Notes: generated by a model from the letters alone, not told the origin. A DNA stretch of 64,000 bases from an uncultured Prevotellaceae bacterium (GCA_902775605.1 CACYNE010000012.1:1-64000); one strand, 5' to 3'; shown: positions 24,751 through 33,881, counted from the stretch's first letter. Program-made: numbers and translations.

Positions 24751-24830
24751 ATAAAAAGGTAAAAAAGTAAAAGGGTAAAAAGTGAGAACATATCTCAACT
24801 TTTTACCCTTTTACTTTTTTACCTTTTTAT
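24751..24830. terminator. Bidirectional terminator with a 37-bp stem
   Basis: The left arm 24751-24787 is complementary to 24793-24830 with a single bulged A at about 24798 and a 5-nt loop. The arms are rich in A (left) and T (right), so the hairpin supplies a T run for either strand and can end both the DUF1573 transcript and the convergent rny transcript. The stem is far longer than a usual intrinsic terminator. Confidence 0.9.
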
Positions 24831-24833
24831 TTC

Positions 24834-26375
24834 CTATTTCGCGTAAGCAACAGATCTTGTCTCGCGAATCACGGTGATCTTCACCTGACCGGGATAAGTC
24901 ATCTCATTCTGAATCTTAGTTGCAATCTCGCCACTCAGTGCCTCGGTCTCGGCATCGTCCATCTTGTCGGCACCGACAATGACTCGGAGCTCACGACCAG
25001 CCTGGATGGCGTAGGTCTTAGTAACACCAGGATAAGACATAGCAATGGCCTCGAGGTCGTTCAGACGCTTGATGTATGCTTCGACAATCTCACGGCGGGC
25101 ACCAGGACGGGCACCAGAGATGGCATCACACACCTGTACGATAGGCGCCAAGAGGGTCTGCATCTCCATCTCATCGTGGTGAGCACCAATGGCATTGCAG
25201 ATATCGGGCTTCTCCTTATACTTCTCAGCAATCTTAGCGCCATAAAGTGCGTGGGGCATCTCGCTCTCCTCATCGGGCACCTTACCAATATCATGGAGCA
25301 GACCGGCACGCTTAGCCTTCTTGGGATTCAAGCCCAACTCGCTGGCCATCACGGCACAGAGGTTAGCGGTCTCGCGTGCGTGCTGCAGCAGGTTCTGTCC
25401 GTAACTTGAACGGTACTTCATCTTACCGATGATACGTACCAGCTCAGGATGCAGGCCGTGGATACCCAAGTCAATAGCGGTACGCTTACCAGTCTCGATA
25501 ATCTCGTTGTCCAACTGCTTCTTCACCTTAGCCACCACTTCCTCGATACGGGCGGGGTGGATACGTCCATCGCTGACCAACTGATGCAGAGCCAGACGGC
25601 AGACCTCACGACGAACAGGATCGAAGCCGCTAATCACGATAGCCTCGGGTGTATCGTCAACCACGATTTCCACACCACAGGCAGCCTCAAGGGCACGGAT
25701 GTTACGTCCTTCACGTCCGATGACACGACCCTTCACATCGTCGTTCTCAATATGGAACACAGAAACACTGTTCTCGATGGCGGTCTCAGTAGCCACGCGC
25801 TGGATGGTCTGGATAACGATCTTCTTGGCCTGGGCATTAGCGTTGAGCTTGGCCTCGTCCATAATCTCGTTCACATAGGCAGCAGCATCGGTACGAGCTT
25901 CGTCCTTCATAGCCTCCACCAAGCGGTTCTTAGCTTCCTCAGCGCTCAGTCCAGAGAGTTCTTCCAGCTTCTCGCGCTCCTTTTGCTGCATCTTGCCCAG
26001 TTCTTCTGACTTCAGGGCCAGAGCCTTCTTCTCGTTGTCAATACGTTGCTGCTGGTTGTCAAGCTCGTTCTTGCGGCGTCCCAGTTCTTCCTGACGCTGG
26101 TTTAATGAAATCTCGCGCTGCTTCAAACGGTTCTCGCTCTGCTGGATGTGCTGGTTGCGCTGCTGCACCTCCTTCTCGAGTTCGCTCTTCTTGTTGAGAA
26201 ACTTCTCCTTGACTTCCAACAATTTCTTTTCCTTGATGACGTCTGCCTCCTTGGTGGCAGCATCAACCATGGCGTTGTATTTTCCCTTGATAACCTTCAG
26301 GAATACAACATATCCGCATCCGACACCCACAATGAGTGCGGCCACAGCAATTAAAATCACATAAGTAATGTCCAT
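24834..26375 (-). CDS. rny: Ribonuclease Y
   Basis: A 513-residue membrane-anchored endoribonuclease that starts mRNA decay. The order is an N-terminal membrane helix ([20 protein letters not shown]), a long Lys/Glu/Gln coiled coil (about 35-190), a KH RNA-binding domain around [17 protein letters not shown], and an HD metal-dependent nuclease domain with [13 protein letters not shown] and [10 protein letters not shown]. The ending [19 protein letters not shown] is typical. It lies 25 bp after zapA on the same strand, an arrangement seen in other Bacteroidales. Confidence 0.97.
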   Translation of the reverse strand: MDITYVILIAVAALIVGVGCGYVVFLKVIKGKYNAMVDAATKEADVIKEKKLLEVKEKFLNKKSELEKEVQQRNQHIQQSENRLKQREISLNQRQEELGRRKNELDNQQQRIDNEKKALALKSEELGKMQQKEREKLEELSGLSAEEAKNRLVEAMKDEARTDAAAYVNEIMDEAKLNANAQAKKIVIQTIQRVATETAIENSVSVFHIENDDVKGRVIGREGRNIRALEAACGVEIVVDDTPEAIVISGFDPVRREVCRLALHQLVSDGRIHPARIEEVVAKVKKQLDNEIIETGKRTAIDLGIHGLHPELVRIIGKMKYRSSYGQNLLQHARETANLCAVMASELGLNPKKAKRAGLLHDIGKVPDEESEMPHALYGAKIAEKYKEKPDICNAIGAHHDEMEMQTLLAPIVQVCDAISGARPGARREIVEAYIKRLNDLEAIAMSYPGVTKTYAIQAGRELRVIVGADKMDDAETEALSGEIATKIQNEMTYPGQVKITVIRETRSVAYAK

Positions 26376-26400
26376 AAAATAATATATAGATTGTTAATAC

Positions 26401-26697
26401 TCACTTCAATGCGTCCTCTATTTCGGAAGTCAACTGAGAGAGAATATTATCATAAGGGGTTGTGTCATTCTTGGCCAACTCTTTCTCATAGCGCAACGCT
26501 ATTTCGATAAGAGTCATCAGGGCGATGGTATGATCACTCTTGCGCCCACGGTAAACCTGTGCATAGGCACCATAGCGCTCAGTGATGAGTTTGGCGGCTG
26601 CACGATAGTACTCCTCATCCTCGCGGTTGTGGAGTTTCATTGCTATTTCCTCGTCATAGACGTGCAACTTTATATTGAGTACACTTTCCTCTGCCAT
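26401..26697 (-). CDS. zapA: Cell division protein ZapA
   Basis: A 98-residue cytosolic protein that crosslinks FtsZ filaments. The N-terminal beta-beta-alpha part has LNIKLHVYDEEIAMKLHNREDEEYYRAAAKL (described across residues 7-37) and the C-terminal half is a dimerising helix (HTIALMTLIEIALRYEKEL). It sits between a small coiled-coil gene (16 bp upstream) and rny (25 bp downstream); the three form one operon. There is no room for a 6S RNA gene, which follows zapA in many proteobacteria. Confidence 0.9.
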   Translation of the reverse strand: MAEESVLNIKLHVYDEEIAMKLHNREDEEYYRAAAKLITERYGAYAQVYRGRKSDHTIALMTLIEIALRYEKELAKNDTTPYDNILSQLTSEIEDALK

Positions 26698-26712
26698 GAA
26701 TTGTCTCGTCGG

Positions 26713-27009
26713 TTACTTCTCGTCACTTAGGACGGCAATACATTTATTGACGTCGCGAATCAACTTGGCCACACGCTCCTTGGCACCATCCAGGTCTCCA
26801 TCGGTGATTTCCATCATGCGGGCCATCTTCAGCGACTGATAGTCATGCTCCTGCTGAGCAAGCTTTGCCTCGAGCTGCTTGACGCGCTGCTCGGTCTCCT
26901 CGACCATTGCATAGAGATCTGCATTCTCCTTCTTTAGTTCCTGAAAGCGGAGAATCATCTGCCGTATGCGGGTCTGGAACGTGGCTAAAACTTTTTCGTT
27001 CTGAGTCAT
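26713..27009 (-). CDS. Small coiled-coil protein upstream of zapA
   Basis: A 98-residue protein with a nearly continuous coiled coil (about 18-65, with LRFQELKKENADLYAMVEE and VKQLEAKLAQQE heptads) and a shorter C-terminal helix. It is conserved in position before zapA in Bacteroidales. By size, composition and context it resembles a ZapB-like partner of the divisome, but sequence alone does not prove this. I choose ATG 27009; seven more upstream codons are open but overlap the promoter zone. First gene of the zapA-rny operon. Confidence 0.75.
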   Translation of the reverse strand: MTQNEKVLATFQTRIRQMILRFQELKKENADLYAMVEETEQRVKQLEAKLAQQEHDYQSLKMARMMEITDGDLDGAKERVAKLIRDVNKCIAVLSDEK

Positions 27010-27027
27010 GCCTATACTTTTATTCCA

Positions 27028-27035
27028 CAAAAGTA
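27028..27035 (-). promoter_or_regulatory. -7 box (TACTTTTG) for the zapA-rny operon
   Basis: CAAAAGTA on the top strand reads TACTTTTG on the minus strand, 19 bp before the ATG at 27009. Confidence 0.7.
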
Positions 27036-27088
27036 AACAAAATTAGTTAAAATGATTACTTTTGCGCAATACATTTAATATTTATTAA

Positions 27089-27712
27089 TTATTTCTCGTC
27101 CGTTTGCGGCTGCTTTTCTTTCTTTGCCAGCATCACTACACGATAGACGAAGTCTGTGGTCCACTTCTCAGAGAAGCCCAGACGCTTGTCGAGCTCACGA
27201 ATGGAAACCACGGTTTTCAGCACGCCAGCATCCTTGTAGTCGTTCTTATTAAAGATGTCGTGAACGGTCTTCTCAGTAGCAGCATAGATGGCCTTCTTGA
27301 AGAAGCCGGGCAGGCGGAGCTTGAACTTCATCAGGTTGCCCGACAGCATCATCACATCCTGCACATAGGTCTGGAACTGCAGCAGATAGGTCTGCACGTC
27401 CTGAATCTTCTTGCAACGGCGGTGGATGCTCTGGTCAATCTCCTTGAAGAACTGATCGTCCATCTCATAGAGTTCCTTCAACATCTTCTTGCAACGAGCC
27501 TTTTCACCGATGCCCAGCTTGCCGCCCTGTGTGGGCACGCGCAGTGTGGTCTTAAACACACGCAGGTCGGGCAGTGCATTCAGATTGGTGATGCCCAAGT
27601 CGGCTGCCATCACAGCCTGAAAATATACGCGGATGAGTGTCATGAAATCTTCCATGCCGCCCACCTTTTGTTCTTCCTCCTTCTTTCCTAGGATTTTGCT
27701 TATAAAACTCAT
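27089..27712 (-). CDS. Conserved Bacteroidales protein of unknown function
   Basis: A 207-residue, basic, cytosolic protein with no signal peptide or membrane segment. I cannot name a family. It begins MSFISKILGKKEEE and is mostly helical, with regions such as FMTLIRVYFQAVMAADLGIT and IRELDKRLGFSEKWTTDFVYRVV. The cysteines are few and not arranged as a metal site. It is a single gene with its own -7 box, next to the zapA-rny operon. The coding frame is clearly genuine by length and codon use, but no function can be given. Confidence 0.75.
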   Translation of the reverse strand: MSFISKILGKKEEEQKVGGMEDFMTLIRVYFQAVMAADLGITNLNALPDLRVFKTTLRVPTQGGKLGIGEKARCKKMLKELYEMDDQFFKEIDQSIHRRCKKIQDVQTYLLQFQTYVQDVMMLSGNLMKFKLRLPGFFKKAIYAATEKTVHDIFNKNDYKDAGVLKTVVSIRELDKRLGFSEKWTTDFVYRVVMLAKKEKQPQTDEK

Positions 27713-27744
27713 TATCTTTAACGTTAAATTTCACTATTTCGCTG

Positions 27745-27752
27745 CAAAGTTA
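27745..27752 (-). promoter_or_regulatory. -7 box (TAACTTTG) for the gene at 27089
   Basis: CAAAGTTA on the top strand reads TAACTTTG on the minus strand, 33 bp before the ATG at 27712. It is divergent from the rfbA box. Confidence 0.65.
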
Positions 27753-27795
27753 CAAAAAAGTTAAGAGTTATGAGTTATGAGTTAAGAATATTTTG

Positions 27796-27803
27796 TATAT
27801 TTG
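27796..27803 (+). promoter_or_regulatory. -7 box (TATATTTG) for rfbA
   Basis: TATATTTG lies 30 bp before the rfbA ATG. Three copies of GAGTTAT/GAGTTAA in tandem (27760s to 27780s) lie just upstream. Confidence 0.65.
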
Positions 27804-27832
27804 CGCCAAAATTACTATAAATAGAAAGAAAA

Positions 27833-28708
27833 ATGAAAGGTATCGTATTAGCAGGAGGTAGCGGCACACGCCTCTACCCTATCACCAAGGGCATTTCGAA
27901 GCAGTTGATTCCCATCTTCGACAAGCCCATGATCTACTATCCTATATCGGCGCTGATGCTGGCCGGCATCCGTGAAATTCTTATCATCTCGACGCCTCAC
28001 GACCTGCCGGGATTCCAGCGTCTGCTGGGCGACGGACATGATCTGGGCGTGAACTTTGAGTATGCCGAGCAGCCTTCGCCCGACGGACTGGCACAGGCTT
28101 TCATCATCGGTGAGAAGTTTATTGGCGACGACTGTGCCTGTCTGGTGCTGGGCGATAACATCTTCTACGGCTCGGGCTTCAGCGGACTGCTGCGCGAGAG
28201 TGTGGAGAATGCCGAGAAAAACGGACTGGCCACGGTGTTCGGATATTATGTCAACGACCCAGAGCGCTATGGCGTGGCGGAGTTTGACAAGGAGGGCAAC
28301 TGCCTGAGCATTGAGGAGAAACCCCAGAACCCGAAGTCGAACTATGCGGTGGTGGGCCTTTACTTCTATCCCAACAGCGTGGTGGAAATCGCAAAGAACA
28401 TCAAGCCCAGCGCTCGCGGCGAGTTGGAGATTACTACCGTGAACCAAGAGTATCTGGAACAGAAGAAGTTGAAGGTGCAGACCTTGCAGCGCGGCTTTGC
28501 TTGGCTCGACACCGGCACACACGACTCACTGGCCGAGGCTTCGACCTTTATCGAAGTCATTGAGAAGCGTCAAGGCCTGAAGGTGGCTTGTCTGGAGGAG
28601 ATTGCCTACAAGCAGGGCTGGATTGGCAAGGATCAGATAAAAGAACTGGCCAAGCCGATGTTGAAAAACGGCTATGGCCAGTACTTGATGCAACTCGCAG
28701 AGGACTAA
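27833..28708 (+). CDS. rfbA: Glucose-1-phosphate thymidylyltransferase
   Basis: A 291-residue nucleotidyltransferase that makes dTDP-glucose from dTTP and glucose 1-phosphate, the first step of dTDP-rhamnose synthesis. The start [20 protein letters not shown] holds the nucleotide-binding signature; [16 protein letters not shown], the metal-binding VLGDNIFYG and the sugar-site [13 protein letters not shown] follow. Length and sequence match RmlA. It stands alone: rfbB, rfbC and rfbD are not adjacent, so the rest of the pathway must lie elsewhere. It may feed the surface-glycan cluster at 8744-18208. Confidence 0.95.
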   Translation: MKGIVLAGGSGTRLYPITKGISKQLIPIFDKPMIYYPISALMLAGIREILIISTPHDLPGFQRLLGDGHDLGVNFEYAEQPSPDGLAQAFIIGEKFIGDDCACLVLGDNIFYGSGFSGLLRESVENAEKNGLATVFGYYVNDPERYGVAEFDKEGNCLSIEEKPQNPKSNYAVVGLYFYPNSVVEIAKNIKPSARGELEITTVNQEYLEQKKLKVQTLQRGFAWLDTGTHDSLAEASTFIEVIEKRQGLKVACLEEIAYKQGWIGKDQIKELAKPMLKNGYGQYLMQLAED

Positions 28709-28731
28709 CCGTCTGCGGTGCGTTTCCCTAT

Positions 28732-28767
28732 AAGGAAGGTCTTACTTGATGAAGACCTTCCTTTTTT
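28732..28767 (+). terminator. rfbA terminator inside the 3' end of the M6 protease gene
   Basis: Perfect 12-bp stem AAGGAAGGTCTT (28732-28743) with AAGACCTTCCTT (28752-28763), 8-nt loop, T run to 28767. The right arm and loop are also the last codons and stop of the convergent metalloprotease gene, so one sequence serves both as coding DNA and as terminator. Confidence 0.85.
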
Positions 28768-31315
28768 CTTGTCCCTGACGGATGATATAGATGCCGGGCT
28801 GCGACATATTCTCTACGCGGCGACCATCGAGTGTATAGATGGACAGGCCCTGAGAACCGCTGTTCACCTGCATGATGCTGGTGTTCTCCTGTGTCTCGGT
28901 AGGACTCTTCAAGAGACCCAACTCATAAATCAGGGAACCATTATTGCCTTTCGTATTAAGCAGGATACCAGTCAAATCGAACTTCTTGCCGCCATAACTC
29001 TTAGGCATTGACAGGTCTTTTGAGGTCAGTCCGAAGGTGTTATACACACGCACGCTGACGTTATCATTATAAACAAACACGCCCTTAACGCCATCCACCG
29101 TGGCACTCTTCATCATCTCGCCAGAAATTGTGATCAGGTCTGAATAGAGTGAACTGTTTACCTGGTCGAGTGTCACAACACGGGGAGCAACGGTTTCACC
29201 TTCACTCACACTGATTGTTGCGGCATTGTCCACGCCATCGATGGTCTTCAGACTCACAATCTCGTTGATTTTCTGCTGATAACCGGCGATGAAGCCATTC
29301 AGCACTTCATTAGGCTTCACATTCAAGTTAGCACCTACCAGAGCGATACCGCCCGTGGCGTCACGAATATAGACGTCCGAATTATGCACATAAAGCACCT
29401 GGGCATTGTTCAACAGCAGTTTGGCGGGCTCGTCAATGAAGGTAGCCTTCAAACTTTCAATCGTGGAATACGCTGTCAGAGCCTTGACCTCAACCTGACA
29501 GGTGGCCTTCAGCTGTTCATCGTCATTGGCCTTCACCGTGATATGAGCAATGCCGGCACTAATACCTTTCACCACGCCGTTTTGATCAACAGTAGCCACG
29601 GCATCATTGTCCGACTGCCACTCCAGGGTGCAGGGTGCGCTCTCAGGATAACGCGTCACTTGCAGCGGATAAGAGAGACCTTCATTCAAGCCGATAGACG
29701 CGGGCAACGCCACACTGGTAAGGATATTAACATCAACGACATCAAACGTGATCAGGCCATTCACCTCCTTGATATTCTCCAAGCCCCAATGGGTATTCTT
29801 GCCCGTCCAGCTTTTCAGGTTGGCAGGCGATGTCTCGTTATTCAGTTTCCTCACGTTTTTGGTACCGGGGAAGGGATCAGAAGGTGCAACACCATTCTTC
29901 ACACCACCGGCACGCAACAGTTCATAGTAATTGTGAGCAGGATTAACATTAACCGTATTCCATGACCACACATTCGAGTCGGTAAAATCTACACGGAAAA
30001 CCAACATGCCGTGACCAGGCGCATACTTGTTCCACTTGTCATGCTGACGATTCTCCAACAAGAAGAACTCGTTATCCTGTTCCGAACTGATATAGTAGCC
30101 TGTATTAGTTGACACGTTCTGCAAGGTATATTGGCCTACGGCATTGATATACTCTGGATTGGCGAATCCGATGGCATAGCGTTCGTAAAGTGTATAGCCC
30201 ACAGGCGTACGACCATAGTTATGATAGCTGCCGCCTGCCATAATGTCCCAGTCACCAGGATGATTGCTCTCACCACCCGACTCATTATAATCGGTATCAT
30301 AGAAGTCGGGCAAACCAAGCACATGACTGAACTCGTGGCAGATGGTACCAATACCGTCGATTATCTTACCTGGCTGCGAAGTCCAGCCATACAACTCGGT
30401 AGAGCAGGCATAGCGTCCCATATAAACACCGTCCTTTCTCACCCAGCCATTGGTCTGAGGATTATACACCTGACTGGCATGTGGCCATAGCAGACGCTCA
30501 TCATTGCCGGAATAGTTTGAACCATAACCTGCAAAAATGAAATAAATCATATCTACCACACCGTCGTTGTCGCGGTCATAGTCTTTGAAATTCACCTGAG
30601 AATCGACAGCACTCAGGGCCTCATTGATAAGTTGTGGAACATGATTGGTTTTCTCAGCATAATACTGGCTCCTATTCAGTTTCACGGGGCCCACCACATC
30701 GAAGTGTGGCTGAAACAGACCACCTGAGTTGTCGCTGAAATAGTCGCGCACGCTGCCCGTAAAAGGATTTTGGCTGCTGAAACCGGTGTAGTTCTCGGCA
30801 TTGGCCAGATCGTTTACTATGGTGTTGTAGTCCGAGCGTGTGAAACTGAAGTCATTAAACTCCACCAGAATAATCAAACCACGGAAGTTGTTATAATCAT
30901 ATTGCGCTGCACGTCTCGTGTTCTTCTGAAGAGCCACTGCACGGCGATTCACCTCTCTCGACTTTTCCTCGCTCACTTTCTGAGTCATAGCAGGCGTCAG
31001 GTATTTCTCGACGCCATCAAGATAGGCCTTTTCTGAGGCCGAGCGCTCAGTAGCATCGTGAGCCACACGAGTGGTGGGCTGCAACTGGCCGTCCTTCAGG
31101 TCGGCATAGACAAAGTATCCCTGATTGTTCTTAACGATTGAATAGCCGTCTTCTGTTGTGTTGAAACTCAGATATTCATCACCATGCAGGCGAATGGTTA
31201 CAGTTGTGCCGTCGGGCTGCGTCAACTTCATCGCACCCTTATGAGCAGGAACTGCCATCACCAACTGGAAGCCAAAAAGAATGGCAAAGGTTACCAAAGT
31301 AATTATTTTCTTCAT
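28742..31315 (-). CDS. Secreted M6-family metalloprotease with Ig-like and C-terminal sorting regions
   Basis: About 857 residues. A signal peptide (MKKIITLVTFAILFGFQLVMA) precedes an M6 (immune inhibitor A-like) zinc protease domain at about 130-560, with the zinc motif HEFSHVLGLPDFYD near residue 330 and a NHPGDWDIMAGG Met-turn-like segment. A Big2-type Ig domain follows (ISAGIAHITVKAND end), then an OB-fold-like region (about 640-800). The ending IYTLDGRRVENMSQPGIYII plus KRKVFIK resembles a type IX secretion tail, so the product is probably exported and bound at the surface. It should cut extracellular proteins. It has its own promoter below a palindrome array and lies next to the SusCD operon. 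Confidence 0.88.
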   Translation of the reverse strand: MKKIITLVTFAILFGFQLVMAVPAHKGAMKLTQPDGTTVTIRLHGDEYLSFNTTEDGYSIVKNNQGYFVYADLKDGQLQPTTRVAHDATERSASEKAYLDGVEKYLTPAMTQKVSEEKSREVNRRAVALQKNTRRAAQYDYNNFRGLIILVEFNDFSFTRSDYNTIVNDLANAENYTGFSSQNPFTGSVRDYFSDNSGGLFQPHFDVVGPVKLNRSQYYAEKTNHVPQLINEALSAVDSQVNFKDYDRDNDGVVDMIYFIFAGYGSNYSGNDERLLWPHASQVYNPQTNGWVRKDGVYMGRYACSTELYGWTSQPGKIIDGIGTICHEFSHVLGLPDFYDTDYNESGGESNHPGDWDIMAGGSYHNYGRTPVGYTLYERYAIGFANPEYINAVGQYTLQNVSTNTGYYISSEQDNEFFLLENRQHDKWNKYAPGHGMLVFRVDFTDSNVWSWNTVNVNPAHNYYELLRAGGVKNGVAPSDPFPGTKNVRKLNNETSPANLKSWTGKNTHWGLENIKEVNGLITFDVVDVNILTSVALPASIGLNEGLSYPLQVTRYPESAPCTLEWQSDNDAVATVDQNGVVKGISAGIAHITVKANDDEQLKATCQVEVKALTAYSTIESLKATFIDEPAKLLLNNAQVLYVHNSDVYIRDATGGIALVGANLNVKPNEVLNGFIAGYQQKINEIVSLKTIDGVDNAATISVSEGETVAPRVVTLDQVNSSLYSDLITISGEMMKSATVDGVKGVFVYNDNVSVRVYNTFGLTSKDLSMPKSYGGKKFDLTGILLNTKGNNGSLIYELGLLKSPTETQENTSIMQVNSGSQGLSIYTLDGRRVENMSQPGIYIIRQGQEKRKVFIK

Positions 31316-31335
31316 ATATATAATATTTTGGGCTA

Positions 31336-31343
31336 CAAAGGTA
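31336..31343 (-). promoter_or_regulatory. -7 box (TACCTTTG) for the M6 protease
   Basis: CAAAGGTA on the top strand reads TACCTTTG on the minus strand, 21 bp before the ATG at 31315. Confidence 0.7.
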
Positions 31344-31446
31344 ATACTTTTTTTCAAAATATCCAAGAAACAATCCCATTAAGTTTACGCAACTTGCTGA
31401 TTATATTAGGGAAAGAAACATACTGATACGCCTTGTTGATTCTTTT

Positions 31447-31525
31447 TTCACGACGTGAAAATAAATAATCACGTCGAGATTAATTAAAATCACGTCGTGA
31501 TTATATTAAATCACGACGTGATTTT
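31447..31525. repeat. Four 13-bp palindromes in exact 21-bp register
   Basis: The sites are TTCACGACGTGAA (31447-31459), ATCACGTCGAGAT (31468-31480), ATCACGTCGTGAT (31489-31501) and ATCACGACGTGAT (31510-31522). Their centres are at 31453, 31474, 31495 and 31516, exactly 21 bp apart, with AT-rich spacers of unrelated sequence. Site 2 has one mismatch. Sites 3 and 4 also form a perfect 17-bp inverted repeat with a 6-nt loop (31486-31502 with 31509-31525). The array lies about 105 bp upstream of the M6 protease -7 box. The two-turn spacing on one DNA face suggests cooperative binding of a dimeric regulator. Confidence 0.85.
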
Positions 31526-31650
31526 AACTTTAAAACGGCATAGTGATGAATTTAAGATGGCAAACGAACAATTTTTATATCACCATGCAAATGGGATTAG
31601 TCCGCCATACAGATATTCTTAGTCCATCAAACAGATGATATAATAACACA

Positions 31651-31678
31651 AAAAAGGGAAGACCAATGGCCTTCCCTT
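31651..31678 (-). terminator. Terminator of the SusCD operon
   Basis: Stem AAGGGAAG (31654-31661) with CTTCCCTT (31671-31678). Read on the minus strand it is followed by TTTTTTG. It lies 21 bp after the stop of the last operon gene. Confidence 0.85.
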
Positions 31679-31698
31679 CTATATAAACAAGTGAATCT

Positions 31699-33840
31699 TT
31701 ACTTCACGATGAACTTCTTGCCATCACGAACGATGAGACCCTTCTTACCGTTAACCTGGCGACCGCTCAAATCGAACAGCTTGCCGTTGGCAGCCTTAGA
31801 AGAGGTAACAACAGTCTGTACGCCTGCAGTCTCACCCTGAGAAACAGTAACCTTCAGCTGAGCACCCTCCTGGAAGAAGGTGATAGCAACGCTGCGGCCT
31901 GCAACTTCTGAGGGCAGAGCCTCTGCCTCGAATACGAGGTCGTATTCATTACCTTTTTCATAGTCCTCGTTGGCAACACCAACATGAAGCCACTCAGGAA
32001 CTTCTTCTACCTCCTCACCATCAACATTGATACTCTCAACGAAGAGACGATAAGAAGGATTCTTATCTTCATCAACGCTGCGGAGCATAGGATCAACATG
32101 GATAGATGCCTGACCACCCTCTGAAGCAATGACCAGATTGGTATCGTCAGTGGTATAAAGATAACCGTAAGCAGCATCAAGAAGTCCTACAAACAAAGAG
32201 GTCTTCCATGAATTATAAGAATAAACTGAACCAGGCTCATCGCTCTTCTCAAACCAAGTAGAACTCAAAGCGTTGGCAGGAGTAATATCCTGACTTCCCA
32301 GAACACCAGTGAATGAACCATTGTCCCAACCATCAATCTCAATTAGGAACTCGTCCTCTACGAACAGATAGTCAAGCTCTGTGCTCATACCGAACTCATC
32401 CTCTACGTAGAAACCCTTGAATTCAACAGCATTCAAACCACTGCTAGAATATTCAGAATTAACATTCTCAATGGTAGCATCAGACTCTGCAATGATGTCA
32501 CCGAGAGCAACCTTACCTGTTTGAGGATTACGCACACACTTACGAATAGCAATGTGCAGATTGAAAGGAATTGAATCTGAAGGCTGGAAACCTACCATAG
32601 GCAGAGTAACACCCTCAAAATAGATTGGAGTGCTAGGCTTGCCCTCATATACATAAATCTTGCTCATAGAGTTACTAGCCTTATCAGGAGTTGCCCAGTT
32701 GGTGTAGAACGTCAGATCACCGTCAGGATCCTGAGCAGTCATCGTAGCATAAGTACCGTCAGTAAAGTTGAAAGAGCTGGCGGCATTGCCTGCATAAGCA
32801 TAAAGATCGGTATAGCGGATAGTATTATCACTGGCAAGACAATTACCAACACCCCACTTAACAGAATCAGACTTGGCATCTTCGTTAATACCAACCAGAG
32901 AGAAGTTAGTGTAAGTTTCGCCACCAATGGTATTCAGAGTGAAGTTCTTCTCTGAACTACGGATAACTTCTGTACCTTCATCGGAATCCTTCTCTACAGA
33001 CCAATCCCAAGCAGTAGCCTCGCCAGTAGAAGCGTTGCGGAAATTAACAGGAGCGTAAGCACCCATCATAACCAGATTACTGTTATAAGAATAACCAGAA
33101 AGACCAAGACCAGCAAACAGAACCAAACTATTGGGCTGATACTCAACAGTTGGAGCAACTGCTGCCTGACCAGGGAATCTATAGGTAATATTCTTGGCCC
33201 ATGTCAATGCACCTAAATAAACAGTACGTTCCTTGTCACCATATACAAAGTAACCAATTGAATAACTACCTTTAATTGAGCCATCCTCATTCAGATTCAG
33301 AGTGATAGTACCATCACTAGTAGCACCATCCTCGAGGAAGAAATAGTATCCATATTTAGAATTTGTAGCAATCAACTGAGCAGGAATGGTAATTGTGTTA
33401 CCAGAAAGAGTATACTCTACAGGGACACCACCCTCGAAGCCAAAGTCATTGGGAACAACATCAACCAACACATTTACGTTGCCTTCATCAGTAGTAGCGA
33501 CACCTGCTGACATAGTCCACTCAAGAAGACTATCTGTTTTCTGTGAATCATAGCCCTTTGCATAATAAGTTTCCTTAACGGCAGGTGCCTTAAACTTAGT
33601 AGCAGCAGTAAGAGTCACATTGTTCAAGTTTTCCTTGTCAAAGTGCTTGCTCATCAACTTCTGTTCATGAAGAACTGAAGGATTCATGTTCTGACCAACC
33701 TCCATATATTTCTTGAAGGTAGCAGTAGGAAGAGCATTCTGGCGTACCATGGTCTTAGAACCAGCAGGTTTTCTGCTCAACTGAGCGCTAGCTGATACAA
33801 CCATCAGTGCAGCAGCAGCAACGAGTAAAAATTTCTTCAT
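31699..33840 (-). CDS. Large secreted protein of unknown function with sorting tail
   Basis: A 713-residue exported protein. The signal peptide is MKKFLLVAAAALMVVSASAQ. The body (about 60-680) is beta-rich, without recognisable catalytic motifs or a known fold that I can name. The ending LFDLSGRQVNGKKGLIVRDG plus KKFIVK resembles the C-terminal signal of type IX-secreted proteins in Prevotella. It is the last gene of the SusC-SusD-metallohydrolase-DUF4302 operon (41 bp after DUF4302), so it may be a surface binding protein for the imported substrate. That role is inferred from position. Confidence 0.75.
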   Translation of the reverse strand: MKKFLLVAAAALMVVSASAQLSRKPAGSKTMVRQNALPTATFKKYMEVGQNMNPSVLHEQKLMSKHFDKENLNNVTLTAATKFKAPAVKETYYAKGYDSQKTDSLLEWTMSAGVATTDEGNVNVLVDVVPNDFGFEGGVPVEYTLSGNTITIPAQLIATNSKYGYYFFLEDGATSDGTITLNLNEDGSIKGSYSIGYFVYGDKERTVYLGALTWAKNITYRFPGQAAVAPTVEYQPNSLVLFAGLGLSGYSYNSNLVMMGAYAPVNFRNASTGEATAWDWSVEKDSDEGTEVIRSSEKNFTLNTIGGETYTNFSLVGINEDAKSDSVKWGVGNCLASDNTIRYTDLYAYAGNAASSFNFTDGTYATMTAQDPDGDLTFYTNWATPDKASNSMSKIYVYEGKPSTPIYFEGVTLPMVGFQPSDSIPFNLHIAIRKCVRNPQTGKVALGDIIAESDATIENVNSEYSSSGLNAVEFKGFYVEDEFGMSTELDYLFVEDEFLIEIDGWDNGSFTGVLGSQDITPANALSSTWFEKSDEPGSVYSYNSWKTSLFVGLLDAAYGYLYTTDDTNLVIASEGGQASIHVDPMLRSVDEDKNPSYRLFVESINVDGEEVEEVPEWLHVGVANEDYEKGNEYDLVFEAEALPSEVAGRSVAITFFQEGAQLKVTVSQGETAGVQTVVTSSKAANGKLFDLSGRQVNGKKGLIVRDGKKFIVK

Positions 33841-33881
33841 AATTTTTCTCTTTTTAGTTAATAAATAAAATATGTTCTCTG

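Larger units (their letters stand above)
31316..31698. other. 383-bp intergenic region with promoter, palindrome array and terminator
   Basis: No gene is visible between the M6 protease start and the end of the secreted protein gene. From left to right it holds the minus-strand -7 box (31336-31343), the four-copy 21-bp palindrome array (31447-31525), two direct TTAGTCC repeats 22 bp apart (31597 and 31619) and the terminator of the upstream operon (31651-31678). The base composition is very AT-rich. Confidence 0.8.

Noticed and set aside
26376-26400. 6S RNA gene after zapA
   Set aside because: Only 25 bp separate zapA and rny, too little for a 6S RNA.
27760-27785. GAGTTAT tandem repeats upstream of rfbA as an operator
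   Set aside because: The repeats are short simple-sequence DNA with no symmetry; nothing beyond position suggests regulation.
31447-31525. CRISPR-like array
   Set aside because: The units are 13-bp palindromes 21 bp apart with 8-bp AT-rich spacers; there are no spacer-length unique sequences, leader or cas genes.
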